DNA of 42,436 nt from Desulfuromonas sp. (GCF_002868845.1 NZ_PKUB01000015.1:20076-62511); one strand, 5' to 3'; positions 15,957 to 24,623 are shown, numbered from the stretch's first letter. Notes: generated by a model not told the origin, from the letters alone. A program made the numbers and translations.

Positions 15957-15979
15957 ATACTGCCCTGGAACGGGCGGGG

Positions 15980-16009
15980 AGCTTCGCCCCTGTCACCCCA
16001 GGCGAAGCT
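15980..16009. terminator. Convergent hairpin between the RDD and MBL genes
   Basis: AGCTTCGCC (15980-15988) pairs perfectly with GGCGAAGCT (16001-16009). It sits between the RDD stop (15956) and the original end of the MBL reading frame (15993), overlapping the latter. There is no T-run, so termination efficiency is doubtful. Confidence 0.4.
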
Positions 16010-16058
16010 TGAGAAAACTCGCCAGGTCGGGGCAGCGCAGGTAGGGGTTGTTGGCCCG
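15993..16058 (-). other. Detached C-terminal tail of the MBL hydrolase frame
   Basis: Past the TAG at 16059-16061 the MBL frame continues for 21 sense codons, RANNPYLRCPDLASFLKLRLG, to a TGA at 15993-15995. This tail (NNPYL... motif) is what MBL/glyoxalase II-like hydrolases normally carry at their C-terminus. So the tail belongs to the gene and is cut off by the TAG. Confidence 0.75.
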
Positions 16059-16607
16059 CTAGAAGGCAACCGTGGAGACGGGCCGGGGGCCGTAGTCGTG
16101 ACCGGGAAAGATTTCCGTCTCCGGCGGGAGGGCCGCGAGGCGGCGCAGGCTGCGGTAGAGAGCCTCGGGGTCGCTTCCGGGCAGGTCGGCGCGCCCGACG
16201 CAGGTGACGAAGAGTGTGTCTCCGGTGATCAGGGCTCCCGGCGGGTGGAGGGTAATGGACCCTGGGGTGTGCCCGGGGGTGTGGAGGACCTCCACCCGGC
16301 CTTCACCGACGGGGATCAGCGTCCCCTCTTCCAGGGGCAGATCTGCGCCCGGAAGGTCAAGGGGATGAGCGGCGAGCCGGGCCCCCGTGGCGCTGAGGAT
16401 TCGGTCGTTGCCGGCGATGTGGTCGTTGTGGCCGTGGGTATTGACCAGGACCTCCAGGGCAACCCCGCGTTCGGCGGCGGCGGCCAGCAGCCGTTCGGGA
16501 GCGAAGGAGGGGTCCACGCCGAGGCCCTTTTTGCTGGCGGGACAGTAAACCAGGTAGCTGAAGTTGTCCATGCGCCCCGCAGTGACCTGGACCACCTCCA
16601 GGCTCAT
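16059..16607 (-). CDS. MBL-fold metallo-hydrolase (glyoxalase II-like), C-terminally truncated by TAG
   Basis: A 182-aa metallo-beta-lactamase-fold hydrolase of the hydroxyacylglutathione hydrolase-like/YcbL type. The metal-binding THGHNDH motif (His58, His60, Asp62, His63) is complete, and HTPGHTPGS, ITGDTLF and FPGHDYGP follow, so all metal ligands precede the stop. The natural frame appears to run 22 codons further (to 15993). Relatives have Glu-Arg before the NPYL tail, and here TAG replaces the expected GAG. The start ATG at 16607 overlaps the stop of the 75-aa gene upstream (ATGA), so upstream in-frame extensions of the frame are rejected. The product might fold and work without the last helix. 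Substrate unknown. Confidence 0.85.
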   Translation of the reverse strand: MSLEVVQVTAGRMDNFSYLVYCPASKKGLGVDPSFAPERLLAAAAERGVALEVLVNTHGHNDHIAGNDRILSATGARLAAHPLDLPGADLPLEEGTLIPVGEGRVEVLHTPGHTPGSITLHPPGALITGDTLFVTCVGRADLPGSDPEALYRSLRRLAALPPETEIFPGHDYGPRPVSTVAF

Positions 16608-16831
16608 GGAAGTTCCCAGGGATGGGGCGAGACGTCCTCCTTGCCGATCAGGCGGATCTCCCCGTCGATGACCTTGAAACGCTCCCCGGTGGAGCGCACG
16701 ACCCACTCGTCCCCTTCATCGGGGGGGAGAGGGAACTCGCGACTGCCGAGAAAAACGTCTTCGTTGCCGATAAACCCCCACCAGTCGAGGGCGCCGTTCT
16801 GCCAGATTTTGGTCTTGAGATTGAAAGCCAT
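16604..16831 (-). CDS. 75-aa hypothetical protein, translationally coupled to the MBL hydrolase
   Basis: Small soluble protein, not recognised. It is rich in Trp (five) and acidic residues (FNLKTKIWQNGALDWWGFIG...EWVVRSTGERFKVIDGEIRLIG), without membrane segment or Cys. The start ATG has GGAAGGAG 6 nt upstream and a TTGACC-17-TAACAT promoter is 35 bp further on. Its stop overlaps the MBL start by ATGA, so the two are almost certainly a two-gene operon. The beta-strand-like alternating pattern suggests a small beta-barrel/SH3-like fold, which is a guess. Confidence 0.75.
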   Translation of the reverse strand: MAFNLKTKIWQNGALDWWGFIGNEDVFLGSREFPLPPDEGDEWVVRSTGERFKVIDGEIRLIGKEDVSPHPWELP

Positions 16832-16866
16832 GGTAGGCTCCTTCCTGGGTTGTGATATCTCCGGCC

Positions 16867-16895
16867 ATGTTACCTATCCTTGCCGCCCCGGTCAA
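16867..16895 (-). promoter_or_regulatory. Sigma70-type promoter of the 75-aa/MBL operon
   Basis: On the minus strand TTGACC (16895-16890), a 17-bp spacer and TAACAT (16872-16867). It is nearly back to back with the dapF promoter. Confidence 0.55.
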
Positions 16896-16911
16896 CTTCG
16901 GGTTTTGCCCC

Positions 16912-16941
16912 TTGTGACTCCTGGGCAGGTCTGCTTATAAT
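16912..16941 (+). promoter_or_regulatory. Sigma70-type promoter of dapF
   Basis: TTGTGA (16912-16917), an 18-bp spacer and a consensus TATAAT (16936-16941), about 45 bp before the dapF ATG. Confidence 0.65.
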
Positions 16942-16986
16942 TGACAATTGGGCGGGACAACGTCCCCGCCGAGGGAGGGTCGACCC

Positions 16987-17826
16987 ATGAAATTCGCCAA
17001 AATGCATGGCGCCGGCAACGACTACGTCTACGTCGACGGTTTCCAGGAGACGGTGCGCGACCCCGCCGCCCTCTCGCGAAAGGTCAGCGACCGTCACTTC
17101 GGCATCGGGTCGGACGGCCTGGTGCTGATCCTGCCGTCATCGGTGGCCGACCTGCGCATGCGCATCTTCAACCCCGACGGCAGCGAGGCGGAGATGTGCG
17201 GCAACGGCATCCGCTGCGTGGCCAAGTATGCCCACGACCACGGCCTGGTGGCCCGGGAGGAGATCTCCGTGGAGACCGGGGCGGGGGTCCTGACGGTCCA
17301 CCTGACGGTCGGCGACCGAGGCCGGGTCGGCAGGGTGCGGGTCGACATGGGCAGGCCGCGCCTCACCCGCGGGGAAATCCCCGTCACCGGCCCCCCCGAG
17401 GAGCAGATCATCGGCGCCGAACTGCAGGTGCTGGACCGCACCTTCCACATCACCTGCGTCTCCATGGGCAACCCCCACTGCGTCATCTTCGTCGACAACG
17501 TGGAGGAGTTCCCGGTGGCCAAGTACGGCCCCCCCCTTGAGAGCAACGATCTCTTCCCCAACCGGACCAACGTGGAATTCGTCGAGATCATCTCCCCGAG
17601 GGAGGTGCGGCAGCGCACCTGGGAGCGGGGAACGGGAGAGACCCTGGCCTGCGGCACCGGCGCCTCGGCCGTCACCGTCGCCGGGGTGCTCAACGGCCTC
17701 ACCGAGCGCCGGATTCTCAACCACCTGCCCGGGGGCGACTTGGAGATGGAGTGGCTCGAAGACGGCCACGTCCTGATGACCGGTCCCGCGGTGCAGGTCT
17801 TCGAAGGGGTATACCACCCGCAGTAG
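16987..17826 (+). CDS. dapF: Diaminopimelate epimerase
   Basis: A 279-aa epimerase converting LL- to meso-diaminopimelate for lysine and peptidoglycan synthesis. Both catalytic cysteines are present: Cys71 in [11 protein letters not shown] and Cys222 in [11 protein letters not shown]. The N-terminus [17 protein letters not shown] and [11 protein letters not shown] are typical. The frame is open 13 codons upstream but the ATG at 16987 gives the family N-terminus and has GAGGGAGGG upstream. It is the first gene of a rightward run ending at darP. Confidence 0.97.
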   Translation: MKFAKMHGAGNDYVYVDGFQETVRDPAALSRKVSDRHFGIGSDGLVLILPSSVADLRMRIFNPDGSEAEMCGNGIRCVAKYAHDHGLVAREEISVETGAGVLTVHLTVGDRGRVGRVRVDMGRPRLTRGEIPVTGPPEEQIIGAELQVLDRTFHITCVSMGNPHCVIFVDNVEEFPVAKYGPPLESNDLFPNRTNVEFVEIISPREVRQRTWERGTGETLACGTGASAVTVAGVLNGLTERRILNHLPGGDLEMEWLEDGHVLMTGPAVQVFEGVYHPQ

Positions 17827-17865
17827 CCGTTCCGCGCCCCCGATGCTGGAGAGACAGTCAACACC

Positions 17866-18504
17866 ATGTTCGACGCCATCCTTTTCGACCTCGACAACAC
17901 CCTCTACGCGCCCGAGCGGCAGCTCTTCTCCCTCATCGACGTGCGCATCAACCGCTACATGGAGGACGTAGCGGGGATTCCCGGCGCCGAGGTGGACGGC
18001 CTCCGGCGGCGCTACTGGGCCGAGTACGGCGTCACCCTGCAAGGGCTGATGCGCCACCACGGCGTCGACCCCGAGGACTACCTGGCCTACGTCCATGATG
18101 TCGACGTGAACGCCCGGCTGCACCCCGACCCCGCGCTGCGCCATGCCCTCCGGCCCCTGCCCGGCCGCAAGGCGGTCTTCACCAACGGCACCCGCGACCA
18201 CGCCGAGCGGGTCCTCCGGGCCCTGGAACTGGAGGACCTGTTCGATGCCATATTCGACATCCGGGTCGCCTCCTACCTCCCCAAGCCCGATCCGGCTCCC
18301 TACCGGAAGGTCCTGCAGAGCCTCGACGTGGCCGCGGAGCGCTGCCTCATGGTGGAGGACTCCGCGGCCAACCTGAAGACCGCCAAGGCCCTCGGCATGG
18401 GGACCGTGCTGGTCGGCGGGGGAAAAAAAGAGGCCTTTGTGGATGCCGTCATCCCCGCCGTGTCCCGGCTTCCCGAGACCCTGCCGATCTGGGCCACCCC
18501 CTGA
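17866..18504 (+). CDS. Pyrimidine 5'-nucleotidase-like HAD-IA hydrolase
   Basis: A 212-aa HAD hydrolase related to the YjjG/SDT1 pyrimidine 5'-nucleotidases. Motif I FDLDNTLYAPE (residues about 7-17), motif II FTNGTRDHAERVLRALEL, Lys motif ASYLPKPDPAPYRKVL, motif III/IV MVEDSAANLKTAKALGMGTVLV. The NTLY signature and helical cap fit this group. It dephosphorylates nucleotides or other small phosphates; exact substrate is not deducible. It follows dapF by 39 bp and precedes the HDOD gene by 17 bp. Confidence 0.88.
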   Translation: MFDAILFDLDNTLYAPERQLFSLIDVRINRYMEDVAGIPGAEVDGLRRRYWAEYGVTLQGLMRHHGVDPEDYLAYVHDVDVNARLHPDPALRHALRPLPGRKAVFTNGTRDHAERVLRALELEDLFDAIFDIRVASYLPKPDPAPYRKVLQSLDVAAERCLMVEDSAANLKTAKALGMGTVLVGGGKKEAFVDAVIPAVSRLPETLPIWATP

Positions 18505-18521
18505 CCCCCTGGAGAAGAACG

Positions 18522-20120
18522 ATGCCTACCCCCAACGGACACCCCGCACCGGGACTGCCCCTGCCGGCGGAAAGCCTGATCCGGACGGTGCTCGAGTCCG
18601 GCACCCTGCCGACCCTCTCCCCGGTCGCCTCCAAGCTGGTCTCCCTCTCCTCCCGGCCCGAAACCACCGTCAACGACATCGCCAAGCTGGTCTCGATGGA
18701 CATCTCCCTCTCGGCCAAGGTGCTGAAGGTCGTCAACTCGGCGTTCTACAACTTCCCCCAGAAGGTCGGGACGATCCAGCAGGCGGTTTCCATCCTCGGC
18801 ACCAACGCCGTTCGCAGCCTGGTCCTCTCCTTCTCCTTTCTCAGCATCGAATCCGGTCCCCGGAAAGAGACCTTCGACTACAAGAAATTCTGGGAGAAGT
18901 CCCTGGCCGCCGCCGTCACCGCCAAGCTGATCATGGCGAAGCTCCGCTCCACCGACCTGGAGGAGGCCTTTATCACCGGGCTGCTTCAGAACGTCGGAGA
19001 ACTGATTCTGGCCCGGGCCTTCCCCGAAGCCTACAGCGAGGTCCAGGCAAAGGGCCGGGAGGCAGGGCTGAACCGCCCGGAGACAGAAAAGAAACTGCTC
19101 GGAGCCGATCACAGCCTTGTCGGCTCCGAGGTCTTCAAGGACTGGGGTTTTCCGGAGACGCTCTGGGCCCCGGTCCGCTTCCACCACAACCCGCGGGCCT
19201 TTACCGGGTCGGACGAAAAGCTCCAACTGCTCTGCAAGGTCGTCTTCCTTGCGGGGATTCTCGCCGAGGTCTTCTACATGGACGATCCCCGGACCCAGCA
19301 GGCGCTCATCAAGGCCTTCGGAGTCAGGGCCAAGGCCATGCTCAGGCTCGCCGAAAAGGATGTGGACGACATCTACCGCAAGGTCCACCTCGAGGTCAGA
19401 AACGCCGCCAGCTATTTCGGCCTGGAGATGAAACAGGCCCGCTCCATCACCGAGATCCTCCAGCAGGCCAACGCCGAACTCAGCGTCCTGAACATGTCTT
19501 ACGAGCAGATGAACCGGGAACTGGTCGAGGCCAAGATCAGGCTGGAGAACCTGACCGGGGAGCTGGAGGAAAAGAACCGACTGCTGGAGAAGCTGGCCCA
19601 CATCGACGGCCTGACCGAAATCTACAACCACCGCTATTTCCAGGAATTCCTGGAAAAGGAAGTGAGCCGCACGGCCCGCTACGAACGCCCCCTCTCCCTG
19701 ATTCTGGCGGACCTCGACAACTTCAAGAAGGTCAACGACCTGCACGGCCACCAGGTCGGGGACTTCATCCTGAAGGAGGCCTGCGCGGTAATCGGCGAGT
19801 TGCTGCGGGAGCACGACCTTTTCGCCCGCTACGGAGGCGAGGAGTTCGTCATCGTGCTCCCCGAAACCGACGGGGAGGCCGCAGCCCTGGTCGCCGAGCG
19901 AGTCCGCCAGAGAGTCTCGGAGCACCTTTTCGAGAACGAAACCGGCAGCTACAACGTCACCATGAGCGTCGGAATCGCCACCATGACGCCGGGCGAACAT
20001 GTGTGGCAGCGAAGCGAACTGATCGGCCAGGCCGACGAGGCCCTGTTGTTGGCCAAGAAAAAGGGCCGCAACCAGGTCGTCGCCCATACACCCAAAGCCA
20101 AATGGTTCGGCCGCAAGTAA
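18522..20120 (+). CDS. HDOD-GGDEF protein, predicted diguanylate cyclase
   Basis: A 532-aa cytoplasmic signalling protein. HDOD domain about residues 25-225 (LSPVASKLVSLSSRPETTVNDIAKLVSMDISLSAKVLKVVNSA), coiled coil about 308-358, then GGDEF domain about 360-525. The active-site motif is intact (GGEEF, 438-442) and an RxxD product-inhibition site is present five residues before it (REHD, 429-432). It should therefore make c-di-GMP and be feedback-limited. Typical of Desulfuromonadota, which combine HDOD with output domains. Input signal is unknown. Confidence 0.93.
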   Translation: MPTPNGHPAPGLPLPAESLIRTVLESGTLPTLSPVASKLVSLSSRPETTVNDIAKLVSMDISLSAKVLKVVNSAFYNFPQKVGTIQQAVSILGTNAVRSLVLSFSFLSIESGPRKETFDYKKFWEKSLAAAVTAKLIMAKLRSTDLEEAFITGLLQNVGELILARAFPEAYSEVQAKGREAGLNRPETEKKLLGADHSLVGSEVFKDWGFPETLWAPVRFHHNPRAFTGSDEKLQLLCKVVFLAGILAEVFYMDDPRTQQALIKAFGVRAKAMLRLAEKDVDDIYRKVHLEVRNAASYFGLEMKQARSITEILQQANAELSVLNMSYEQMNRELVEAKIRLENLTGELEEKNRLLEKLAHIDGLTEIYNHRYFQEFLEKEVSRTARYERPLSLILADLDNFKKVNDLHGHQVGDFILKEACAVIGELLREHDLFARYGGEEFVIVLPETDGEAAALVAERVRQRVSEHLFENETGSYNVTMSVGIATMTPGEHVWQRSELIGQADEALLLAKKKGRNQVVAHTPKAKWFGRK

Positions 20121-20146
20121 CCGAGCCGCCAACCCAAAGGAAACCC

Positions 20147-20995
20147 ATGCTCCCCATCGGCGCCCACATGTCGATTGCCGGCGGAATGGATCGGGCCTTC
20201 TCCCGTGGAGAAGAGGCCGGCTGCACCGCCATGCAGATCTTCACCAAGAACGCCAACCAGTGGCGGGGCAAACCCATCAGCCCGGAGGCTGCCGAGGCCT
20301 TCCGCCTGGCCTGGGAGAGAAGCCCCATCGGACCGGTCGTGGCCCACGACAGCTACCTCATCAACCTGGCGGCTCCGGACGACGAGAAGCGTGACAGGTC
20401 GATCGCCGCCTTTCTGGACGAGATGGAGCGCTGCGCCCTGCTCGGCATCCCGCACCTGGTGATGCACCCCGGCGCCCACATGGGCGCCGGCGAGGAGGCG
20501 GGTCTGAAACGGATCGGCGAAGCCTTCGGCCGGATCTTCTCGGAAGGACCGGAAGGGGTCACCGTGCTGCTCGAAAACACTGCAGGCCAGGGCACCTACC
20601 TGGGCTGCCGCTTTGAACACCTGGCTGAAATCATGGAAAGGGTTCCAGCCGGGCGCTTCGGGGTCTGCTTCGACACCTGCCACGCCTTTGCGGCGGGCTT
20701 CGACCTCTCCACCGAAGCGGGCTACTCCCTGGTCATGGCGGAGTTCGACCGCATCGTCGGCCTCGAGGCGATCCGGGTCTTTCACCTCAACGACAGCAAA
20801 AAGGATCAAGGATCGAGGGTCGACCGCCACGAGCACATCGGCCGGGGGACAATCGGCCTCGACGGCTTCCGGGCCCTGATGCGGGACAAGCGGTTCCGGC
20901 AGGTGCCCAAGATTCTCGAAACACCCAAGGGCGATGGCAACGAACTCGACCGGATGAACCTCGCGACCCTTCGCGAGTTGGCGGGGGAGCGATAA
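20147..20995 (+). CDS. nfo: Endonuclease IV (AP endonuclease)
   Basis: A 282-aa TIM-barrel DNA repair enzyme that cuts 5' of abasic sites. Seen: PIGAHMSIAGGMDRAFSRG, MQIFTKNANQW, HPGAHMG, LENTAGQG, VCFDTCHAFAAGFDL, VFHLNDSKKDQGSRVDRHEHIGRG and LETP, covering the zinc-ligand His/Asp/Glu set. The start is the ATG at 20147 after AAAGGAAACCC, 26 bp past the HDOD stop. The TAA is immediately followed by the dtd ATG. Confidence 0.96.
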   Translation: MLPIGAHMSIAGGMDRAFSRGEEAGCTAMQIFTKNANQWRGKPISPEAAEAFRLAWERSPIGPVVAHDSYLINLAAPDDEKRDRSIAAFLDEMERCALLGIPHLVMHPGAHMGAGEEAGLKRIGEAFGRIFSEGPEGVTVLLENTAGQGTYLGCRFEHLAEIMERVPAGRFGVCFDTCHAFAAGFDLSTEAGYSLVMAEFDRIVGLEAIRVFHLNDSKKDQGSRVDRHEHIGRGTIGLDGFRALMRDKRFRQVPKILETPKGDGNELDRMNLATLRELAGER

Positions 20996-21445
20996 ATGCG
21001 CGCGGTTCTGCAGCGAGTCTCCTCCGCCGCCGTCCTCGTCGATGGAAAGACGGTCGGCGCCATCAATCGCGGCATCCTCGTTCTGCTCGGGGTCGAGGCC
21101 GGCGACACCGACAAGGACCTGGGCTTCCTGGCGGAAAAGACGGCGCAGCTGAGGATCTTCGAGGATGACGGGGGAAAAATGAACCTGTCAGTGGAGGACA
21201 TCGGCGGGTCGGTGTTGGTCGTGTCCCAGTTCACCCTGCTCGCCGACTGCCGCAAGGGACGCCGCCCCGGCTTCTCCCGGGCCGCCGCCCCCGAGGCGGC
21301 CGACGCATTCTACGAACGCTTCGTCGAGACGCTGCGGGGCCGGGGACTGCGGGTCGAAACGGGAGTTTTCCAGGCCCAGATGGAGGTCCGGCTGAACAAC
21401 GACGGGCCGGTCACGATGCTGCTCGACAGCCGAAAGGTTTTTTGA
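20996..21445 (+). CDS. dtd: D-aminoacyl-tRNA deacylase
   Basis: A 149-aa proofreading enzyme that removes D-amino acids (and Gly from tRNA-Ala). Seen: [38 protein letters not shown] (active-site SQFTL) and [12 protein letters not shown] (cross-subunit Gly-cisPro motif). It starts directly after the nfo stop and its own stop overlaps the darP start by one base. Confidence 0.96.
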   Translation: MRAVLQRVSSAAVLVDGKTVGAINRGILVLLGVEAGDTDKDLGFLAEKTAQLRIFEDDGGKMNLSVEDIGGSVLVVSQFTLLADCRKGRRPGFSRAAAPEAADAFYERFVETLRGRGLRVETGVFQAQMEVRLNNDGPVTMLLDSRKVF

Positions 21446-21966
21446 TGAACAGGCAATGGGATAAGGAAGAAATGGTCGAGGGTCGGGGCCGCTCGGCGAA
21501 GAAGCGGGCCGCCAAGGAAGTCGAGGAACTGGCCTTCCGTCTGGTGGAGATGCCGGAAACAGGCTTGAAGAAGCTGCCCGCCTCCCAAGAGGTCCGCGAG
21601 GAGATCGAACTTGCGCGATCGACCAAGGGAGGCAGCTCGCGCAAGCGTCAGATCAAGCACCTGGCCGGCGCCCTGCGCCGCCGCGAAGAGGAGGCCGAGC
21701 AACTGCGCTCCTTCCTCGACGGGACCGACGCCGTTCACCTTCAGGAGAAGAGGGACTTTCACTCCCTGGAGGAACTGCGCGACCGGCTCTGCGACCCGGA
21801 ACTCTTCGCCGCCGCCCTCCAGGAGGCGACCGGGGCCTTCCCCCTTCTCGAAAGGGAGGCCCTGTCCCGGCTGGCCCGCTCGGTCCACGACCACGGAGAC
21901 CGGCGAGCCTTCCGGGAGATCTTCCGGCTGATGAGAAAAGCGAAAGACGAGTCCGCCCCGGACTGA
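21445..21966 (+). CDS. darP: DarP/YjgA family ribosome-associated protein (DUF615)
   Basis: A 173-aa highly charged helical protein of the YjgA/DarP family, which helps late 50S subunit assembly. Seen: RSAKKRAAKEVEELAFRLVEM, SRKRQIKHLAGALRR (the signature RQIKHLAG) and a C-terminal helical half ending EIFRLMRKAKDE. The ATG at 21445 overlaps the dtd TGA (TGATG); the TTG one codon earlier is less likely. It is the last gene of the dapF run; a strong hairpin follows at 21983-22010. Confidence 0.9.
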   Translation: MNRQWDKEEMVEGRGRSAKKRAAKEVEELAFRLVEMPETGLKKLPASQEVREEIELARSTKGGSSRKRQIKHLAGALRRREEEAEQLRSFLDGTDAVHLQEKRDFHSLEELRDRLCDPELFAAALQEATGAFPLLEREALSRLARSVHDHGDRRAFREIFRLMRKAKDESAPD

Positions 21967-21982
21967 GCGCCGGACAAACAAA

Positions 21983-22010
21983 CAGGGCCCCCGCACCGGC
22001 GGGGGCCCTG
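21983..22010. terminator. Bidirectional hairpin between darP and trxA
   Basis: CAGGGCCCCCGC (21983-21994) and GCGGGGGCCCTG (21999-22010) pair perfectly over 12 bp with a 4-nt loop. TTC follows on the right and GTTTGTTTGTCC on the leftward strand, so it works best for trxA. Confidence 0.8.
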
Positions 22011-22032
22011 TTCAGCTTCGGGAAGGGTGACC

Positions 22033-22362
22033 CTAGAGGGCTTTCTTGATCAGGCCCTCGAGCTGGTTCTTGGGCACCGCGCCGACGACCTGGTCCAGCA
22101 CCTTGCCGTCCTTGAACAGGATCAGGGTGGGGATGCCCCTCACTCCGTACTGTCCGGGGGTGGCGGGATTTTCATCCACATTGAGCTTGCCGACCTTGAC
22201 CTTGCCCTCGTACTCCTCGGCCAGGCCGTCAACGACGGGGCTGATGGCCTTGCAGGGAGCGCACCAGGACGCCCAGAAATCGACCAGAACGGGAACCGAG
22301 GACTGAAGGACATCGCTTTCAAATGAATCATCGGTGAACTGCGTCACTTTATCACTCGCCAT
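22033..22362 (-). CDS. trxA: Thioredoxin
   Basis: A 109-aa cytoplasmic thioredoxin with the variant active site WCAPC (Cys34, Cys37). It has the buried Asp in VPVLVDFWASW, cis-Pro in GIPTLILFKDG and the Gly in VGAVPKNQL. The start ATG has AAGGAGAAG upstream, and a TACAAT -10 element (22391-22396 on the plus strand) lies about 30 bp before the start without a good -35. Single-gene unit convergent with darP. Confidence 0.96.
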   Translation of the reverse strand: MASDKVTQFTDDSFESDVLQSSVPVLVDFWASWCAPCKAISPVVDGLAEEYEGKVKVGKLNVDENPATPGQYGVRGIPTLILFKDGKVLDQVVGAVPKNQLEGLIKKAL

Positions 22363-22470
22363 CGCTTCTTCTCCTTGTGGATAGAATTAAATTGTACATT
22401 TCGTTAAGAATAAAACACCGCCAAAAAAAATCAAGGCTTTAATTCCCTCCGGCCACCTGCCAACAGCGTC

Positions 22471-22499
22471 TTGACAGGCCTCCTTGCGCACCCTATCAT
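22471..22499 (+). promoter_or_regulatory. Sigma70-type promoter of the SIS-hem operon
   Basis: Consensus TTGACA (22471-22476), 17-bp spacer, TATCAT (22494-22499), 32 bp before the first ATG of the operon. Confidence 0.75.
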
Positions 22500-22531
22500 G
22501 CCGGAGGAAATTCACGGGAGGAGAAAACCGC

Positions 22532-23107
22532 ATGGGACAGGAAAAGATCACCAAAGCCATCGCCGACCACGGCGCGCTGATCGAACAGGCCTTCGGGGAG
22601 CAGTCATCCGAGCTTGAACGCATCGCCGAAGCCCTTGTCGAGACGTTCCACCAGGGGGGACGACTCCTGGTGTTCGGCCACGGGTCCCTGGGGGCTGTGG
22701 CAAACCTGGTGGCCAATCTCTTCCTTCACCGCCTGACCCTCGACAGGCCCCTGCTTCCCGCCCTGTCCCTCTCCCACGACGCAACCCTGGCGGGCGCCCT
22801 GCACCGGGACGGCCAGAGCAGCCAACTCTTCGTGCGGCCCCTGCGAGCCGTGGCGGCCCAGGGGGACGTGGTCCTGGCCCTGGGCGGCCCGGGGCGGAAC
22901 GAAGCCCTGGAGGAGGCACTGGCCGCGGCCCGCCAACTCGGCTGCAAGACGGCCGTGGTTCTCTGGGGCAAGGGCGAGACGAACAGCCTGTCGCCCGACT
23001 TCCTTTTCTGCCTCAAAACCGATTCCGCTCCCCGAGGGGTCGAAGGGACCCTCACCTTCGGGCACCTGCTCTGCGAACTGGTCGAGTCGGACCTGTTCGG
23101 AATCTGA
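22532..23107 (+). CDS. SIS-domain protein (GmhA/DiaA-like)
   Basis: A 191-aa single SIS-domain protein. Seen: LERIAEALVETFHQGGRLLVFGHGSLGAVANLVANLFLHRL and DVVLALGGPGRNEALEEALAAARQLGCKTAVVLWGKGE, the sugar-phosphate-binding fold of phosphoheptose isomerases and DiaA. The serine-rich SGxS phosphate loop usual in GmhA is degenerate here (GGPGRN), so isomerase activity is doubtful. ATG at 22532 after GGGAGGAG; the frame is open 16 codons upstream but that part overlaps the promoter. It leads the tetrapyrrole operon. Confidence 0.8.
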   Translation: MGQEKITKAIADHGALIEQAFGEQSSELERIAEALVETFHQGGRLLVFGHGSLGAVANLVANLFLHRLTLDRPLLPALSLSHDATLAGALHRDGQSSQLFVRPLRAVAAQGDVVLALGGPGRNEALEEALAAARQLGCKTAVVLWGKGETNSLSPDFLFCLKTDSAPRGVEGTLTFGHLLCELVESDLFGI

Positions 23108-23124
23108 ATCATGCGGCCCCTGCG

Positions 23125-23790
23125 ATGACCGACTACCCCGTGACCCTGCAGATCGCCGACCGCCTCTGCCTTGTCGTGGGGGGCGGCGCCGTCGGACTGC
23201 GAAAAGCCCGGGGCCTCCTCGAGGCGGGAGCCCGGGTCCGGCTCGTCAGCGACACCCCGCCGCTGCACTCCCCCCCGAAAGGGACGGACCTCGTGCTGCG
23301 CCCTTTCCGCACCGAGGACCTGGAAGGGGCGTTTCTGGCCTTCGCCGCCACGGACGATCCGCAGATCAACGCCGCCGTGGCCGAGGAGGCGCGCAGGCGG
23401 GGCATCCTGGTCAACGTCTGCGACGATCCCCGGAAGGGGGACTTTCACCTCCCGGCCCTCCTGAGGCGGGACGATCTCACCGTGGCGGTCTCCACCACCG
23501 GCAAAAGCCCTGCGCTCGCCGCCCTGGCCCGGGACCGGGCCGGTCAAGTTTTCGGGCCGGAGTGGGGTACGGTTCTTGAGGTGTTCGCCGCGGTAAGGCG
23601 AAAGCGGTTGACACACCAGAAAAAAAATGAATACAATCAAGCCATTCTGCGCCGGCTCCTGGACAGCGGGCTTCCCGGCCTGATCGCCGCCGGTAACGCT
23701 GCGGACATAGACCGATTGCTCGACACCCTCTTTGGCGAGGGTTTTTCGCTGACTACGCTGGAAGTTCGCATGCCGAAAGGAACATCATGA
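23125..23790 (+). CDS. Precorrin-2 dehydrogenase / sirohydrochlorin ferrochelatase (CysG N-terminal type)
   Basis: A 221-aa enzyme that oxidises precorrin-2 to sirohydrochlorin with NAD and may insert iron to make siroheme. Seen: Rossmann motif [41 protein letters not shown] and [20 protein letters not shown] (catalytic Asp), [10 protein letters not shown]. The uroporphyrinogen methyltransferase part of full CysG is absent; that activity is provided by the cobA-hemD fusion downstream. Its stop overlaps the next start by 4 nt (ATGA at 23787-23790). Confidence 0.93.
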   Translation: MTDYPVTLQIADRLCLVVGGGAVGLRKARGLLEAGARVRLVSDTPPLHSPPKGTDLVLRPFRTEDLEGAFLAFAATDDPQINAAVAEEARRRGILVNVCDDPRKGDFHLPALLRRDDLTVAVSTTGKSPALAALARDRAGQVFGPEWGTVLEVFAAVRRKRLTHQKKNEYNQAILRRLLDSGLPGLIAAGNAADIDRLLDTLFGEGFSLTTLEVRMPKGTS

Positions 23791-24623
23791 GCGTCAATCT
23801 CCTGCTGTTCAAAATAACCCTTCTACTCTATTCCCTTTCGACCATCGGCTATCTCGTCAATGTCATCACCCAGAACGAAAAAGCCGGCAAGATAGCGCGC
23901 TGGCTCCTGGTGGGAGGGTTTGGGGTCCACTGCGCCACCCTCGTGGCCCGCTACATCGAGGCAGGCTACACCCCGGTGGCCAACCTTCACGAATCCCTCT
24001 CCTTCTTTGCCTGGACCATCGTCGGCATTTTCCTGCTGTTCGACCTGCGCTACCGGCTTGCGGTGCTGGGGGCCTTCACCTCCCCGCTGGCCCTGGTCCT
24101 CATGCTCGGCGCGGTGGCGGCGCCGCAGGAGGTCCGGGAGCTCAACCCCCTGCTCGACAGCCGCTGGTTCCCGGTGCATGTGACCCTGGCCTTCTCCGGG
24201 TACGCCGTCTTCGCCCTGTCCTTTGCCGCCGGGGTGATGTACCTGATCCAGGAGCGCATGCTCAAGAGCAAGAAATTCTCGGCCCTCTACTACCGGCTGC
24301 CGTCCCTGAGCACCCTCGACAGCATCAATTACAAGTGCCTGACCTTCGGGTTCCCCCTGATGACCATGGGGATCATTACCGGAGCGATGTGGGCCAACTC
24401 GGCATGGGGCGGCTACTGGCGCTGGGATCCGAAGGAGACCTGGGCGCTGGTCGTCTGGTTCCTCTACGCCGCCCTGCTCCACGGCCGGATGTCCATCGGC
24501 TGGCGCGGCCGCCGGGCCGCCATCTTCGCAATCATCGGCTTTCTCTGCCTGCTCTTCTCCTTCCTCGGGGTGAACTGGCTCCTTTCCGGGGAACACAGTT
24601 TCCGTGCCCTGGGGGGCAGTTAG
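23787..24623 (+). CDS. CcsA/HemX-like cytochrome c biogenesis integral membrane protein
   Basis: A 278-aa protein with about eight membrane segments. The tryptophan-rich haem-handling motif is complete: [26 protein letters not shown]. Conserved His residues are in [18 protein letters not shown] and LLHGRMS. CcsA/ResC proteins present haem for attachment to apocytochromes c in the system II pathway. Shorter relatives (HemX) sit in hem operons and influence HemA level. Because the WWD motif is intact, haem handling is the better guess, but its position directly before hemA fits either role. It overlaps the upstream gene by 4 nt. Confidence 0.88.
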   Translation: MSVNLLLFKITLLLYSLSTIGYLVNVITQNEKAGKIARWLLVGGFGVHCATLVARYIEAGYTPVANLHESLSFFAWTIVGIFLLFDLRYRLAVLGAFTSPLALVLMLGAVAAPQEVRELNPLLDSRWFPVHVTLAFSGYAVFALSFAAGVMYLIQERMLKSKKFSALYYRLPSLSTLDSINYKCLTFGFPLMTMGIITGAMWANSAWGGYWRWDPKETWALVVWFLYAALLHGRMSIGWRGRRAAIFAIIGFLCLLFSFLGVNWLLSGEHSFRALGGS

